Source: Bacteroidota bacterium
Lineage (GTDB): Bacteria > Bacteroidota > Bacteroidia > Bacteroidales > UBA6013
Direction: 5' to 3'
Length of the DNA stretch: 33,545 nucleotides
NCBI GenBank assembly: GCA_020048645.1
Contig: JAIFMG010000107.1
Span: 1 to 33,545 of the forward strand
How positions within the stretch are numbered: the stretch's first letter is position 1; the number at the start of each line of letters is the position of its first letter. A program made the position numbers and the translations under genes. Below the pieces are notes generated by a model. The model saw only the letters and a program-made list of their open reading frames with translations, searched no databases and was not told the origin of the DNA. Shown here piece by piece: positions 1-7,117 of this stretch.

Positions 1-285
1 TTAGGGGATTTGTCCACGAAAGGCACGAAGGGCACGAAAATTTTTTGAAATCAAAATTGGGTCCAGCATAAAAACCATTATTTGCATTTTTTTATTTGTA
101 ACCAATTGATAATCAAAGAAAATTTTTGAAATGACCTTTTTAGACCGCCCTCAATGGTGAATTGTCCGAACGCAGCTTGGCACAAGATGCCAGGGCTACG
201 CCCCTTTTGAGGGCGCAGTGGCGGCGCGATGCTACGAAGATGCCAGGGCTACGCCCCTTTTGGATGCCTGGGCTTCGCAGCGAAA

Positions 286-333
286 GCCCCGAAGGGGCGC
301 AATATCCTAGCGATGGGTGAAGCCCATCGGAAC
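286..333 (+). repeat. Dispersed repeat module 1 (forward copy)
   Basis: The module contains gccccgaaggggc followed by gatgggtgaagcccatc. The latter folds as gatggg/cccatc around a five-base loop. A related module lies in the opposite orientation at 31738-31783, where the hairpin is ccatggg/cccatgg. The pairing of a small GC hairpin with a second hairpin is typical of short intergenic repeats. No protein is encoded. Confidence 0.65.
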
Positions 334-406
334 GCGGACACGAACCATTGCCAAGCCCTGAAGGGGCGAAATAATTAGGCGAAGGGGGAAAGGTCGTGGC
401 CAAGGA

Positions 407-502
407 ATCTGGCCCATCCTCCCCATGAGGATAATTTCACCCCTTCGGGGTTCTCTTCTTGGGCCTGGCTCCGCTTATCATTACACCCCTTCGGGGTTGG
501 GC
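407..502 (+). repeat. Dispersed repeat module 2 (forward copy)
   Basis: This is a 96-base module with two copies of the near-palindrome caccccttcggggtt (starting near 438 and 483). They are separated by about 30 variable bases and preceded by atgaggataattt. The reverse complement of 31813-31914 matches nearly its whole length, including both palindromes and the flank gaggataattt. Each core forms a tiny hairpin (acccc/ggggt around ttc). Confidence 0.75.
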
Positions 503-748
503 GAGTCTTCGCTGCATTCCATCATCTTTGAACGCGACTTGATATAAGGTAATAAGGTTGCATCCATCATGGGTTAGGATTTCTACTATGGTTTTCATTG
601 CAGGCAGGTTGACAAGACCTTATTTTTGGGTATAACCTTAGTAGAAAATCCATTGGCGGAGTCAGAATAACCTTATTGCCTTATTTTGACCCATGAATTT
701 GCAAGGCAAAAGGGATGAAAATTAAGTTTGAGTCCAGTATAAAAACCG

Positions 749-1232
749 GGGATTTGTCCACGAAAGGCACGAAGGGCACGAAATTTTTTTGAAATCAAAA
801 TTAGAGGGGATGAATGGGACGGCGATTGGCAAGGAAAAACCATAGGCGATAAGCAAGACTGTATCCAGTACAAAAACCATTATTTGCATCTTTATTATTT
901 GTAACCCATTGATAATCAATGATAATTTTTGAAAAGGAATTTTAGAAATGACCTTTTTAGACCGCGCCCAAGTTTTGACGAAGAACAGCTTATGCCAAGT
1001 TGCGTTCAAAGGGGAAATGTCCGAACGCAGCTTGGCACAAGATGCCAGGGCTACGCCCCTTTCGAGGACGCAGTGGCGGCGCGATGCTACGAAGATGCCA
1101 GAGCTACGCCCCTTTCGTCTTCTAAGGTTTTCATTGCATACAGGTTGACAAGACCTTATTTTTGGGTAAAACCTTAGTAGAAAACCCATTGGCGGAGTCA
1201 GAATAACCTTATTGCCTTATTTTGACCCATGA
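749..1232. repeat. Copy B of the imperfect direct duplication
   Basis: This is the shorter partner of copy A, with the same three blocks in the same order. It differs from copy A by many substitutions, and its second block has a longer insert at about 968-1022. The last block (1126-1232) matches 589-696 almost base for base, including the ending ttattttgacccatgaa. A small reading frame at 929-1177 crosses the block boundaries and is not considered a gene. Confidence 0.8.
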
Positions 1233-1265
1233 AGAGGCGAGGCGCGTTGATGCAGCCAAAACAAA

Positions 1266-1680
1266 GAAGGGGGCCGGCTTCGCGTTCGGCCCCCTTCCCT
1301 ATCATGAGAAGAAAAAATGCGGGCCTATCTCGAGTTTCGGCCTGCGTCTAAACCATGAGGATGGAAGGAGGGCCGGCTTCGCGTTCGGCCCATGTGCCAT
1401 CATCATGAGAAGAAAAATCGCGGGCCTATCTCGAGTTTCGGCCTGCGTCTAAACCATGAGGATGGAAGAAGGCCGGCTTCGCGTTCGGCCCATGTGCCAT
1501 CATCATGAGAAGAAAAATCGCGGGCCTACCTCGCGTTCGGCCCTGCGTCTCCCATGTGCCATCATCATGAGAAGAAAAATCGCGGGCCTACCTCGCGTTC
1601 GGCCCTGCTCCAAAACCATGAGAAGAAAGTTTAACGCCGACTTCCCGTTCGGCCCATAAAAACATGAGAAGAAAAATCTT
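1266..1680. repeat. Array of GGGCC/GGCCC hairpins with a repeated atgagaagaaa segment
   Basis: Six copies of atgagaagaaa start at 1304, 1405, 1505, 1567, 1618 and 1664. They alternate with inverted repeats that start gggcc and end ggccc around loops of 10-12 bases. The strongest hairpin is 1266-1297, an 11 bp stem around gcttcgcgtt. The spacing shrinks along the array: 101, 100, 62, 51 and 46 bases. The first two full units also share atgaggatggaag. Short frames through it encode only repetitive peptides. No function is known; a structured RNA or a decaying tandem repeat is possible. Confidence 0.75.
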
Positions 1681-1703
1681 GCTGCGAAGTTAAAAAAAAA
1701 CGC

Positions 1704-1744
1704 AAAAAAAAATCTCCCTTCCCATTTTTGGGGGGAGATTTTTT
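1704..1744 (-). terminator. Bidirectional intrinsic terminator after the lipoprotein gene
   Basis: The stem tctccc (1713-1718) pairs with gggaga (1733-1738). It is extended by an A tract at 1704-1712 pairing with a T tract at 1739-1744. Read on the minus strand it ends in a long T run 21 bases after the lipoprotein stop codon. Read on the plus strand it would also stop transcripts leaving the hairpin array. Confidence 0.85.
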
Positions 1745-1764
1745 CAGCTTTTTGCTGGGAAGGC

Positions 1765-2229
1765 TCAGGGGCAGGCGACAGGGGCGAAGGTGGTCGTCGC
1801 GTTGGGGATGACCTTTCCGTCGCGGATGGCCCATTCGAGCTCTTCCTCGAAGGAATCGCCGTCCACTTCGACCTGGGCCGTGAGCAGGAGCTTCTGGCCG
1901 TCGATCTTGCCTTTGAGGGCGCGGGTGTAGGCGGCGAAGTAGCTTTCGGCCTCGTCGTGGATCTCACCTTTCTCGGTTCCGACGACGGTCATGTCTTTGG
2001 CCACCTCGAGGCGGAGCTCGGCGTCCTTGACGGGGTCGCTGAAGGTGAAGCAATGCACGCCGGGTGCGAGGGCGGCGGCGGGCTGCTCGGGCGCGCTCTC
2101 GGGACTTGCGGTCGTGCTTTCTGCGGCCGTGCTGTCGGCGGCAGGCTCGGCGGGCGTCTCGGTGGCGCCTCCGCATGACGAAAGCAGCAGGCCTGCCGAA
2201 AGGGCCAGGGAAAAGGCGATTTTTCTCAT
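1765..2229 (-). CDS. Small outer-surface lipoprotein of unknown function
   Basis: The 154-residue protein begins with a lipoprotein signal: basic MRKI, a hydrophobic stretch and the lipobox LSSC, with the lipidated cysteine at residue 19. An Ala/Glu/Pro/Thr-rich linker (about residues 20-55) follows, then a compact domain to the C-terminus. Two later cysteines, in the motifs GVHC and VACP, sit at the two ends of that domain and could form a disulphide. The mature domain was not recognised. A TAnnTTTG box lies 80 bases upstream and a strong terminator lies just downstream, so the gene is probably transcribed alone. Membrane anchoring follows from the lipobox; the function is unknown. Confidence 0.85.
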   Translation of the reverse strand: MRKIAFSLALSAGLLLSSCGGATETPAEPAADSTAAESTTASPESAPEQPAAALAPGVHCFTFSDPVKDAELRLEVAKDMTVVGTEKGEIHDEAESYFAAYTRALKGKIDGQKLLLTAQVEVDGDSFEEELEWAIRDGKVIPNATTTFAPVACP

Positions 2230-2308
2230 TTCGATCAGATGGTTTGGTTAGGACATTCGATTCGTTGGCAGGGATAGGCCCAGGGCCCCATCCGGGGAAC
2301 CTGTCGGG

Positions 2309-2316
2309 CAAAAGTA
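2309..2316 (-). promoter_or_regulatory. Bacteroidota -7 box TACTTTTG for the lipoprotein gene
   Basis: Read on the minus strand, the sequence TACTTTTG fits the TAnnTTTG consensus. It leaves an untranslated leader of roughly 70 bases before the start codon at 2229. No clear TTG -33 element was found at the usual distance, so the call rests on the -7 box and its position. Confidence 0.5.
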
Positions 2317-2462
2317 AATCAAAATCGTTCGTCTGTTGAAGACTTTTTGAGCAGGAAGTTTTTTTGGGGAGAGAAATCCTGGCCCCGGGGTGCTTTTTCG
2401 CGGAAATTTCCCGATGGCCCGCGCCGGGTGACCGCCCTGGCGCGGAGGGAAGCCCTCGGCGG

Positions 2463-2657
2463 TCAGCGGCCGGGCCTCCTTTGGCGCAGGTGCAGGACCA
2501 GGGCGTGGAGCAGCAGCGAGACCACCAGGTAAACGCCGAAGAAGAGGAAGACCAGGATGAGGCCTTCCCATCGCAGCCAAAGCCAGAGGCCGATGCCGAT
2601 GGGCAGGGCCAGGACCACGCGCAGGAGCTGGATCAGGAAGTCGAAGGCGGGGCCCAT
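2463..2657 (-). CDS. Two-TM mini membrane protein
   Basis: The 64-residue protein is almost entirely hydrophobic. Two predicted membrane helices (about residues 7-30 and 33-56) are joined by a short WLRWEG loop and followed by a basic tail (LRQRRPGR). Its start codon lies three bases after the stop codon of the HAMP-GAF sensor gene, so the two are almost certainly co-transcribed and probably translationally coupled. A 7 bp stem-loop (2430-2464) overlaps its stop codon but has no T run. No family was recognised. It may be a membrane partner of the sensor, which is inference from spacing. Confidence 0.7.
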   Translation of the reverse strand: MGPAFDFLIQLLRVVLALPIGIGLWLWLRWEGLILVFLFFGVYLVVSLLLHALVLHLRQRRPGR

Positions 2658-2660
2658 GGG

Positions 2661-4397
2661 TCAGGAATCGAGGATCTTGCTTTGCTTGAGGCGGCGGATT
2701 TCGGCTTGCAGGGAGATGATCTCGTCGCGGTGGGTTCGGTTGATGGCCGCGATGCGCTCCTCGAACTCGTCCTTGGTCTGCTGCATGGCCTCGCGGTGCT
2801 TGAGGTCGCGCATCTGGGTCTGGGCCTGCATCTGCTCCATGGTCTGGCGGACTTCCTCCTCCTGCTCGGCCAGCTTGCGCGACTTCTCCTGCGACTCGCT
2901 GAGCAGCTTGGCCGTGTTGATGTTGATCTTGGCGCTCTGGATGGTGGAGGCGATGCTCTCGGCGATCTTCTCCACGAAGTCGATCCGGTAGCGGGGGAAG
3001 GGCGAGAAGGAGGCCAGCTCGATGACGCCGAAGGTCTGCTCGTTGAAGACCAGGGGCACCAGCAGCAGGGCCCGGGGGTTGTCGTCGCCCATGCCCGAGG
3101 TGATGCGGATGTAGTCGTTGGGGATCTCGGTCATGTAGATGGTCTCCTTTTCCTGGATGCACCTGCCGACGAGGCCCTCTCCGAGGTTGACGCGCTTCTC
3201 CATGAGCTTCTTGCGGTTGTAGGCGAAGGCGGCGGCCAGTTGGAGATGGACGTCGTCGGGCTCGGCGTCCTCGACGATGAACAGGCCTCCCTGGTTGCAG
3301 TCGAGGTAGCGGACGGTCTCGCGGACGATGGCGAAGGAGAGCTGGCGGAGGTCGTCGCCGCCCTGGCGGAGCAGCTCGCCGAACTTGGCGATGCCCTGCG
3401 AGGTCCAGTTGCGCTGGAAGTCCTCCTCCTTGCGCTTGGCTTCCTCCCGGGCGGCCTTCCGGAGGTTCTGGCGCATGATCATCAGGGAGTTGCCCAGGAC
3501 GTCCTCCTGGCTCAGGGGCCGGAACTCGGTCTCGAAGTCGCCCTGGCCGATCTGCAGCGAGAACTGGGAGGTCTTGCGCAGGCCGCTGACCAGCTCGTTC
3601 AGGGCCATGGCCATCTGGCCGATCTCGTCGTTGCCGGCGCGCAGCTCGTGGTCAGGCAGCATGCCGCCGCCCATCGAGACGATGACCCGCTTGAGGTAGC
3701 CGATGGGCCGGACGATGGACAAGGCCATCGTGGTGGAGACCGTCAGGATGAACAGCATCAGCACCAGGGCCGAGGCCAGCACCAGCCGCTGGAACCGGGC
3801 GAAGGAGCCCTTGATGCTCAGGTTGGCCTCCAGCACCACCCGCTCCATCTCCTGGATGAGCTCGTCGAGCTCCTGGTTGACGGCCTGGGTGAGCTGGCTG
3901 GCGGGGCCCCCGTCCTCGACCATGCTCTGGGCCACCATCACCGTCATGGCGTCCTCGTAGTTCTCGAAGGTGGAGAGCCGGGCCATCATGTCGGCGTGCA
4001 GCGCGAACAGCGAGTCGATCTGGGCCAGCACCAGGTTGTACTTGGCCTGCTGGGCATCATTCCACTGGCTGGCCAGCGGCGCCAGGTTGTTGACCAGCGC
4101 GGGGTAGTCGGCCCCATGCAGGTTCTCCAGCCGCTGCTTGTCGGGCGTCTCGGCCTTCTTCTCGATGAAGACCCAGTTCTTGATCAGCATCTTCGAGTCG
4201 TTGACCAGGAACCGCAGGTCGTGCAGCCGCGAGACCGAGGGCGTGTGTACGTCGCTGATGCGCTCGTTGGCCTCGATGTTGCGCTGCAAGGTCATGTAGG
4301 TCATGTAGCTGCTGCCCAAGACCACCAGCAGCAGCAGCCCGAAGCTGGCCGCCAGCTTGGCCCCTATCGTGAAGCGTATTGTTTTGAGTCGTGCCAC
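2661..4397 (-). CDS. HAMP-GAF membrane sensor with coiled-coil tail
   Basis: From a GTG at 4397 the protein is 578 residues; the upstream codons lie in promoter-like sequence. Predicted order: TM1 (about 12-32), an extracytoplasmic helical sensor region (about 33-198), TM2 (about 200-222), a HAMP linker (about 222-275), a GAF domain (about 335-485) and a long Glu/Gln/Arg-rich coiled coil to the C-terminus. AGGAAAG lies just before the GTG as a ribosome site. There is no histidine kinase, cyclase, phosphatase or MCP signalling hairpin, so the output is unclear. It may act through a partner that binds the coiled coil, such as a separate kinase or the downstream mini-protein. Sensing in the periplasm and by GAF is family knowledge; the ligand is unknown. 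Confidence 0.85.
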   Translation of the reverse strand: MARLKTIRFTIGAKLAASFGLLLLVVLGSSYMTYMTLQRNIEANERISDVHTPSVSRLHDLRFLVNDSKMLIKNWVFIEKKAETPDKQRLENLHGADYPALVNNLAPLASQWNDAQQAKYNLVLAQIDSLFALHADMMARLSTFENYEDAMTVMVAQSMVEDGGPASQLTQAVNQELDELIQEMERVVLEANLSIKGSFARFQRLVLASALVLMLFILTVSTTMALSIVRPIGYLKRVIVSMGGGMLPDHELRAGNDEIGQMAMALNELVSGLRKTSQFSLQIGQGDFETEFRPLSQEDVLGNSLMIMRQNLRKAAREEAKRKEEDFQRNWTSQGIAKFGELLRQGGDDLRQLSFAIVRETVRYLDCNQGGLFIVEDAEPDDVHLQLAAAFAYNRKKLMEKRVNLGEGLVGRCIQEKETIYMTEIPNDYIRITSGMGDDNPRALLLVPLVFNEQTFGVIELASFSPFPRYRIDFVEKIAESIASTIQSAKININTAKLLSESQEKSRKLAEQEEEVRQTMEQMQAQTQMRDLKHREAMQQTKDEFEERIAAINRTHRDEIISLQAEIRRLKQSKILDS

Positions 4398-4435
4398 GGG
4401 CTTTCCTTTTTTCTGGTGCTTTGTCGTCTTGTCCC

Positions 4436-4443
4436 CAAAGATA
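4436..4443 (-). promoter_or_regulatory. -7 box TATCTTTG upstream of the HAMP-GAF gene
   Basis: TATCTTTG on the minus strand fits TAnnTTTG and would give a leader of about 30 bases to the GTG at 4397. This helps decide the start, because upstream in-frame codons would lie before the transcript. A second match, TAGCTTTG, lies at 4478-4485 and could be an alternative promoter. Confidence 0.5.
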
Positions 4444-4542
4444 AAACTTTTCGCGCGCATTTTGCGCTCATCCCTCCCAAAGCTAAATTCGCGGCGCGGC
4501 GAGGCCCGAGCTTTTCTTGCGACACACAAAGCCCACTTCCCC

Positions 4543-5295
4543 ATGAAAATCAAAAAAATCCTTCCCCTGGCCGCCCTCGCGCTGGCCTTGGCCGGCACGT
4601 CCTGCAAAGACGAGACCGCCACCCTCCGGGTCCGCCTGACCGACGCCCCCGCCGACTACGAGGCCCTCTACATCGACGTGCAGGAGCTGCAGATCAACTC
4701 GGACGCCAACGGTTGGGAGAGCCTGGCCCTGGAGCGCCCCGGCATCTACAACCTGCTCGACTTCACCAACGGCCTGGACACCCTCCTGGCCGACGCCGAG
4801 CTGCCCGCCGGCCGAGTCTCGCAGATGCGCCTGGTCCTGGGCGACGAGAACACCCTGGTCCGCGACGGCCAGACCCACGACCTGGGAACCCCCTCGGCCC
4901 AGACCTCCGGCCTGAAGTTCAACATCCAGGCCGACTTCGAGGCCGGAGTCGCCTACGAGCTCTGGATCGACTTCGACGCCGCCCGCTCCATCATCGAGAA
5001 GGGCAACGGCGGCTACTCGCTCAAGCCCGTCATCCGCACCTTCACCCAGGCCACCAGCGGCGCCATCCAGGGCAATGTGGCCCCCGCGGCCGCCCAGCCC
5101 CACGTCATGGCCATCGCCGGCGCCGACACCCTGGGCACCATCGCCGACCCCGACGGGCATTTCCTCATCCGCGGCGTGCCCGCCGGAAGCTACTCCGTGA
5201 CCTTCACGCCCGCCGAGGGCTACGAGGCCAAGACCGTCGAAGGCGTCAGCGTCACCGACGGCCAGGCCACCGACATGGGCACCCTCCAATGGTGA
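4543..5295 (+). CDS. DUF4382 lipoprotein with C-terminal carboxypeptidase-regulatory-like domain
   Basis: The 250-residue protein has a lipoprotein signal: MKIKK, a Leu/Ala core and the lipobox AGTSC with cysteine 21. Residues about 27-175 resemble the DUF4382 family, with the typical opening VRLTDAPADYEALYIDV and later a LWIDFDAARSI motif. Residues about 185-250 resemble a carboxypeptidase-regulatory-like beta domain (IQGNV, GTIADPDGHFLIRGVPAGSYSVTF). The family is common on Bacteroidota surfaces and its function is not established. The start at 4543 was chosen because it begins the signal peptide; longer frames upstream cross the divergent promoter region. A terminator follows directly. Confidence 0.88.
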   Translation: MKIKKILPLAALALALAGTSCKDETATLRVRLTDAPADYEALYIDVQELQINSDANGWESLALERPGIYNLLDFTNGLDTLLADAELPAGRVSQMRLVLGDENTLVRDGQTHDLGTPSAQTSGLKFNIQADFEAGVAYELWIDFDAARSIIEKGNGGYSLKPVIRTFTQATSGAIQGNVAPAAAQPHVMAIAGADTLGTIADPDGHFLIRGVPAGSYSVTFTPAEGYEAKTVEGVSVTDGQATDMGTLQW

Positions 5296-5328
5296 GCCGC
5301 GCCTGACGCGCTCGCCCAGCAACCTTCC

Positions 5329-5379
5329 GCCTCCCGCGCGACCGGCCGCCTCAGCCGGACGCCCGGGAGGCTTCTTTTT
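5329..5379 (+). terminator. Intrinsic terminator after the DUF4382 gene
   Basis: The stem gcctcccg (5329-5336) pairs with cgggaggc (5364-5371), with further pairing inside (ccggc/gccgg). It is followed by ttcttttt. It starts 33 bases after the stop codon. Confidence 0.85.
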
Positions 5380-5663
5380 GGCCTGCCGCGCCGATGCCCT
5401 CCGTCGGCCAACAGCGGACTGGCCCCAGGTGCCTGCCGGGCAGGAAAGGGCACAGAGCGAGAAGTATGTTGGAAGAATACTGGCGCGCCATCATTGTAAG
5501 GTCAACGGGAGCCCTGCCCACAGGCCTGCTCCCTGCCGTCCAACGGGAGCCGATTGGCGGCGACTCCAGCGGCCGGTACGGGCAGAATGGACTGGATGGA
5601 GATCGCTGTCATAAAATGTCGAAAGCATTGCGCCGGGGGCATGGGCGATTGCCCGAAACGGAC
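5380..5663. other. Non-coding stretch between DUF4382 and LETM1-like genes
   Basis: No frame here has coding character. The motif caacgggagcc occurs twice, near 5503 and 5540. A small cctgcc/ggcagg hairpin sits near 5432. Nothing else was recognised. Confidence 0.4.
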
Positions 5664-5671
5664 TAATTTAG
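5664..5671 (+). promoter_or_regulatory. Possible -7 box TAATTTAG for the TerB/LETM1-like gene
   Basis: TAATTTAG differs from the TAnnTTTG consensus at one base. It would leave a leader of about 33 bases to the ATG at 5711, the same spacing as the better box at 7071 before the GTPase gene. Both are preceded by gac. Confidence 0.35.
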
Positions 5672-5710
5672 CCGCGGACCGAGCACAAAAAACGAACACA
5701 GACGCAGCCG

Positions 5711-7006
5711 ATGGACCTCAACAAGAAAGGGTGGCTCCAGAAATACAGCCAGTTCCGCGAGCAACTGGCCCAGGAGGGCGCCCTGGCTCCCCGCGGCCGG
5801 GGACAGGACCCCGAAAAGATGCTCTACGAGCTGTTGCAGCCCACGGGCCTGTTCTACGGGCACCCGGTACGTCTGCCCAAGCGGCTGGAAGGCAAGGGGT
5901 TCGGGCACCTGGACCAGCAGTCGCGGCTGAAGCTGATCCTGGCGGAGGGCTTCATGGCCAGCGCCGAGCTGTGCGAAAGCCCGGAGCAGCAGGACGCGCT
6001 GGACCAGACCTGGCAGCAGATCTGGGCCAATTTCCCCGCCTTCACGCAGGAGCTCGCGGGCATGGCGCCGGGCGGCGCGGGCTGGGCCCCGGGGAGCTCC
6101 CCCGAGCAGCTCAGCGAGGCGATCATCGAGGAGCGGCTGGAGCGGCGGCGCAAGTTCGGCTTCTGGAAGGGCTTTTCGCAGCACAGCATCCTGAGCCTGG
6201 ACGTTATCTACTTCCTGCGCTGGCTTTCACTGCCCGAGCGCCCCGCGGGGCTGGGCCTCCGGCAAGAGCGGGCGAGGGTACACCTTCAACTGCTGCGGGT
6301 GATGGCGGCGGCGGCCCACACCGACAGCGAGGTGCAGCCGCAGGAGGCCCACCTCTTCGAGTACTTCCTCGAGAACATGGACCTGGAGCCCGAGCAGTCG
6401 CGGCAGGCCCGGCAGTGGTTCGCCCAGGGCCTGGACCTGGAAGAGCTCGGGCCGCTGGAGACCGACTCGTGGATCCTGCGCAAGTTCCTGTTCGAGCTGG
6501 GCGCGCTGACGGTCTGGGCCGACCAGGACGTGGGCCCGGAAGAGGAGCGCTTCCTGGACCGGCTGGCCGAGAAGCTGGGCCTGAAGGCGGACGAGACCCG
6601 CGAGAGCCTGCTGGCCGTGGAGGGCTTTGTGCTCGAAAACGCCGACAAGATGGACTTCCTCAGCAGCGCCGAGCACCGCGAGGCCTTCAGCCGACGCTTC
6701 AGCGAGCGCGTCCGCGAGACCCTGGTCGAGGGCAAGCAGCGCCTGGCCCAGGAAATCCTCGAGAGCAAGGAGCTGGTCGAGCTGCTCCGCAAGTCGGCCT
6801 CCGAAGACCTTCAGCCGGACGAGATGGCCAAGGTCAAGGCCCAGTTGGGCGACCTGCTCAAGACGATCCCTTCGCTGGCCATCCTGGCCCTGCCCGGCGG
6901 CTCGCTGCTGCTGCCCTTGCTGCTGCGCTTCCTGCCCGAGCACGTGCTGGTGCCCTCGGCCTTCCGCGACGAGGATCCCAGGGGCGGCGAGGCGGGCGCG
7001 ACTTAA
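5711..7006 (+). CDS. TerB/LETM1-like protein (LETM1-related biofilm-associated family)
   Basis: The 431-residue protein is mostly helical and lacks a signal peptide. A TerB-like acidic repeat lies near residues 195-225 (AAAHTDSEVQPQEAHLFEYF), and a second similar segment follows near 270-290 (WADQDVGPEEERFLDRL). The C-terminal region (about 375-420) carries the hydrophobic, proline-bounded LETM1 signature (LLKTIPSLAILALPGG, LLPLLLRFLPEHVLVPSAF). Bacteroidota carry a family with this architecture, annotated as LETM1-related biofilm-associated. In mitochondria LETM1 acts in cation/proton exchange and ribosome contact; transferring that role here would be inference. A GTPase gene follows 111 bases downstream with its own promoter. 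The molecular function is unknown. Confidence 0.75.
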   Translation: MDLNKKGWLQKYSQFREQLAQEGALAPRGRGQDPEKMLYELLQPTGLFYGHPVRLPKRLEGKGFGHLDQQSRLKLILAEGFMASAELCESPEQQDALDQTWQQIWANFPAFTQELAGMAPGGAGWAPGSSPEQLSEAIIEERLERRRKFGFWKGFSQHSILSLDVIYFLRWLSLPERPAGLGLRQERARVHLQLLRVMAAAAHTDSEVQPQEAHLFEYFLENMDLEPEQSRQARQWFAQGLDLEELGPLETDSWILRKFLFELGALTVWADQDVGPEEERFLDRLAEKLGLKADETRESLLAVEGFVLENADKMDFLSSAEHREAFSRRFSERVRETLVEGKQRLAQEILESKELVELLRKSASEDLQPDEMAKVKAQLGDLLKTIPSLAILALPGGSLLLPLLLRFLPEHVLVPSAFRDEDPRGGEAGAT

Positions 7007-7070
7007 CGCAAAAAACCTTAAAAAACGGGACTGCCGCCCCAGCCGTCGCGTTTCGCAGCGCTTTTCTGAC

Positions 7071-7078
7071 TAATTTTG
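7071..7078 (+). promoter_or_regulatory. -7 box TAATTTTG for the GTPase gene
   Basis: TAATTTTG matches TAnnTTTG exactly and lies 39 bases before the ATG at 7118. An in-frame TTG at 7076 lies inside this box and would lie upstream of the predicted transcription start, so the ATG at 7118 is the better start. Confidence 0.55.
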
Positions 7079-7117
7079 GGGGAATTGGTTGAAAGAGAAA
7101 ACACAGACCAGCAAGCC

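Larger units (their letters stand above)
4..696. repeat. Copy A of an imperfect ~0.7 kb direct duplication
   Basis: Three blocks here recur in the same order further on. The block at 4-58 (opening ggggatttgtccacgaaagg) recurs at 749-804. The block from 62 to about 260 (opening tccagcataaaaacc) recurs at 864-1116. The block at 589-696 (opening ggttttcattgca) recurs at 1126-1232. About 300 bases between the second and third blocks have no counterpart in copy B. No credible reading frame is present: the listed frames have repeat-like composition and no start context. This is seen directly; the origin by tandem duplication followed by deletion is inference. Confidence 0.8.

Noticed and set aside
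621-628. TATTTTTG box as promoter (also at 1157-1164)
   Set aside because: It matches the -7 consensus but lies in the repeat blocks with no gene downstream.
929-1177. 82-residue reading frame in the left repeat region
   Set aside because: It crosses borders of repeat blocks, has no ribosome site or promoter, and its second half repeats the Cys/Arg-rich translation of the repeated DNA.
1266-1680. CRISPR-like array
   Set aside because: Repeat spacing is irregular and shrinking, no unique spacers are present, and no cas gene is in the window.
1-1764. Diversity-generating or retron-like element
   Set aside because: No reverse transcriptase gene is present, and the repeats do not show adenine-specific variation.
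2430-2464. Terminator after the mini membrane gene
   Set aside because: The stem overlaps the stop codon and has no T run, so a terminator call is not supported.
2364-5306. 980-residue open frame on the plus strand
   Set aside because: It is antisense to the HAMP-GAF gene, overlaps the DUF4382 gene in another frame, and has the Leu/Gln/Gly composition of GC shadows.
7076-7117. TTG start extending the GTPase
   Set aside because: The TTG lies inside the predicted -7 box and the extra residues do not resemble the family.
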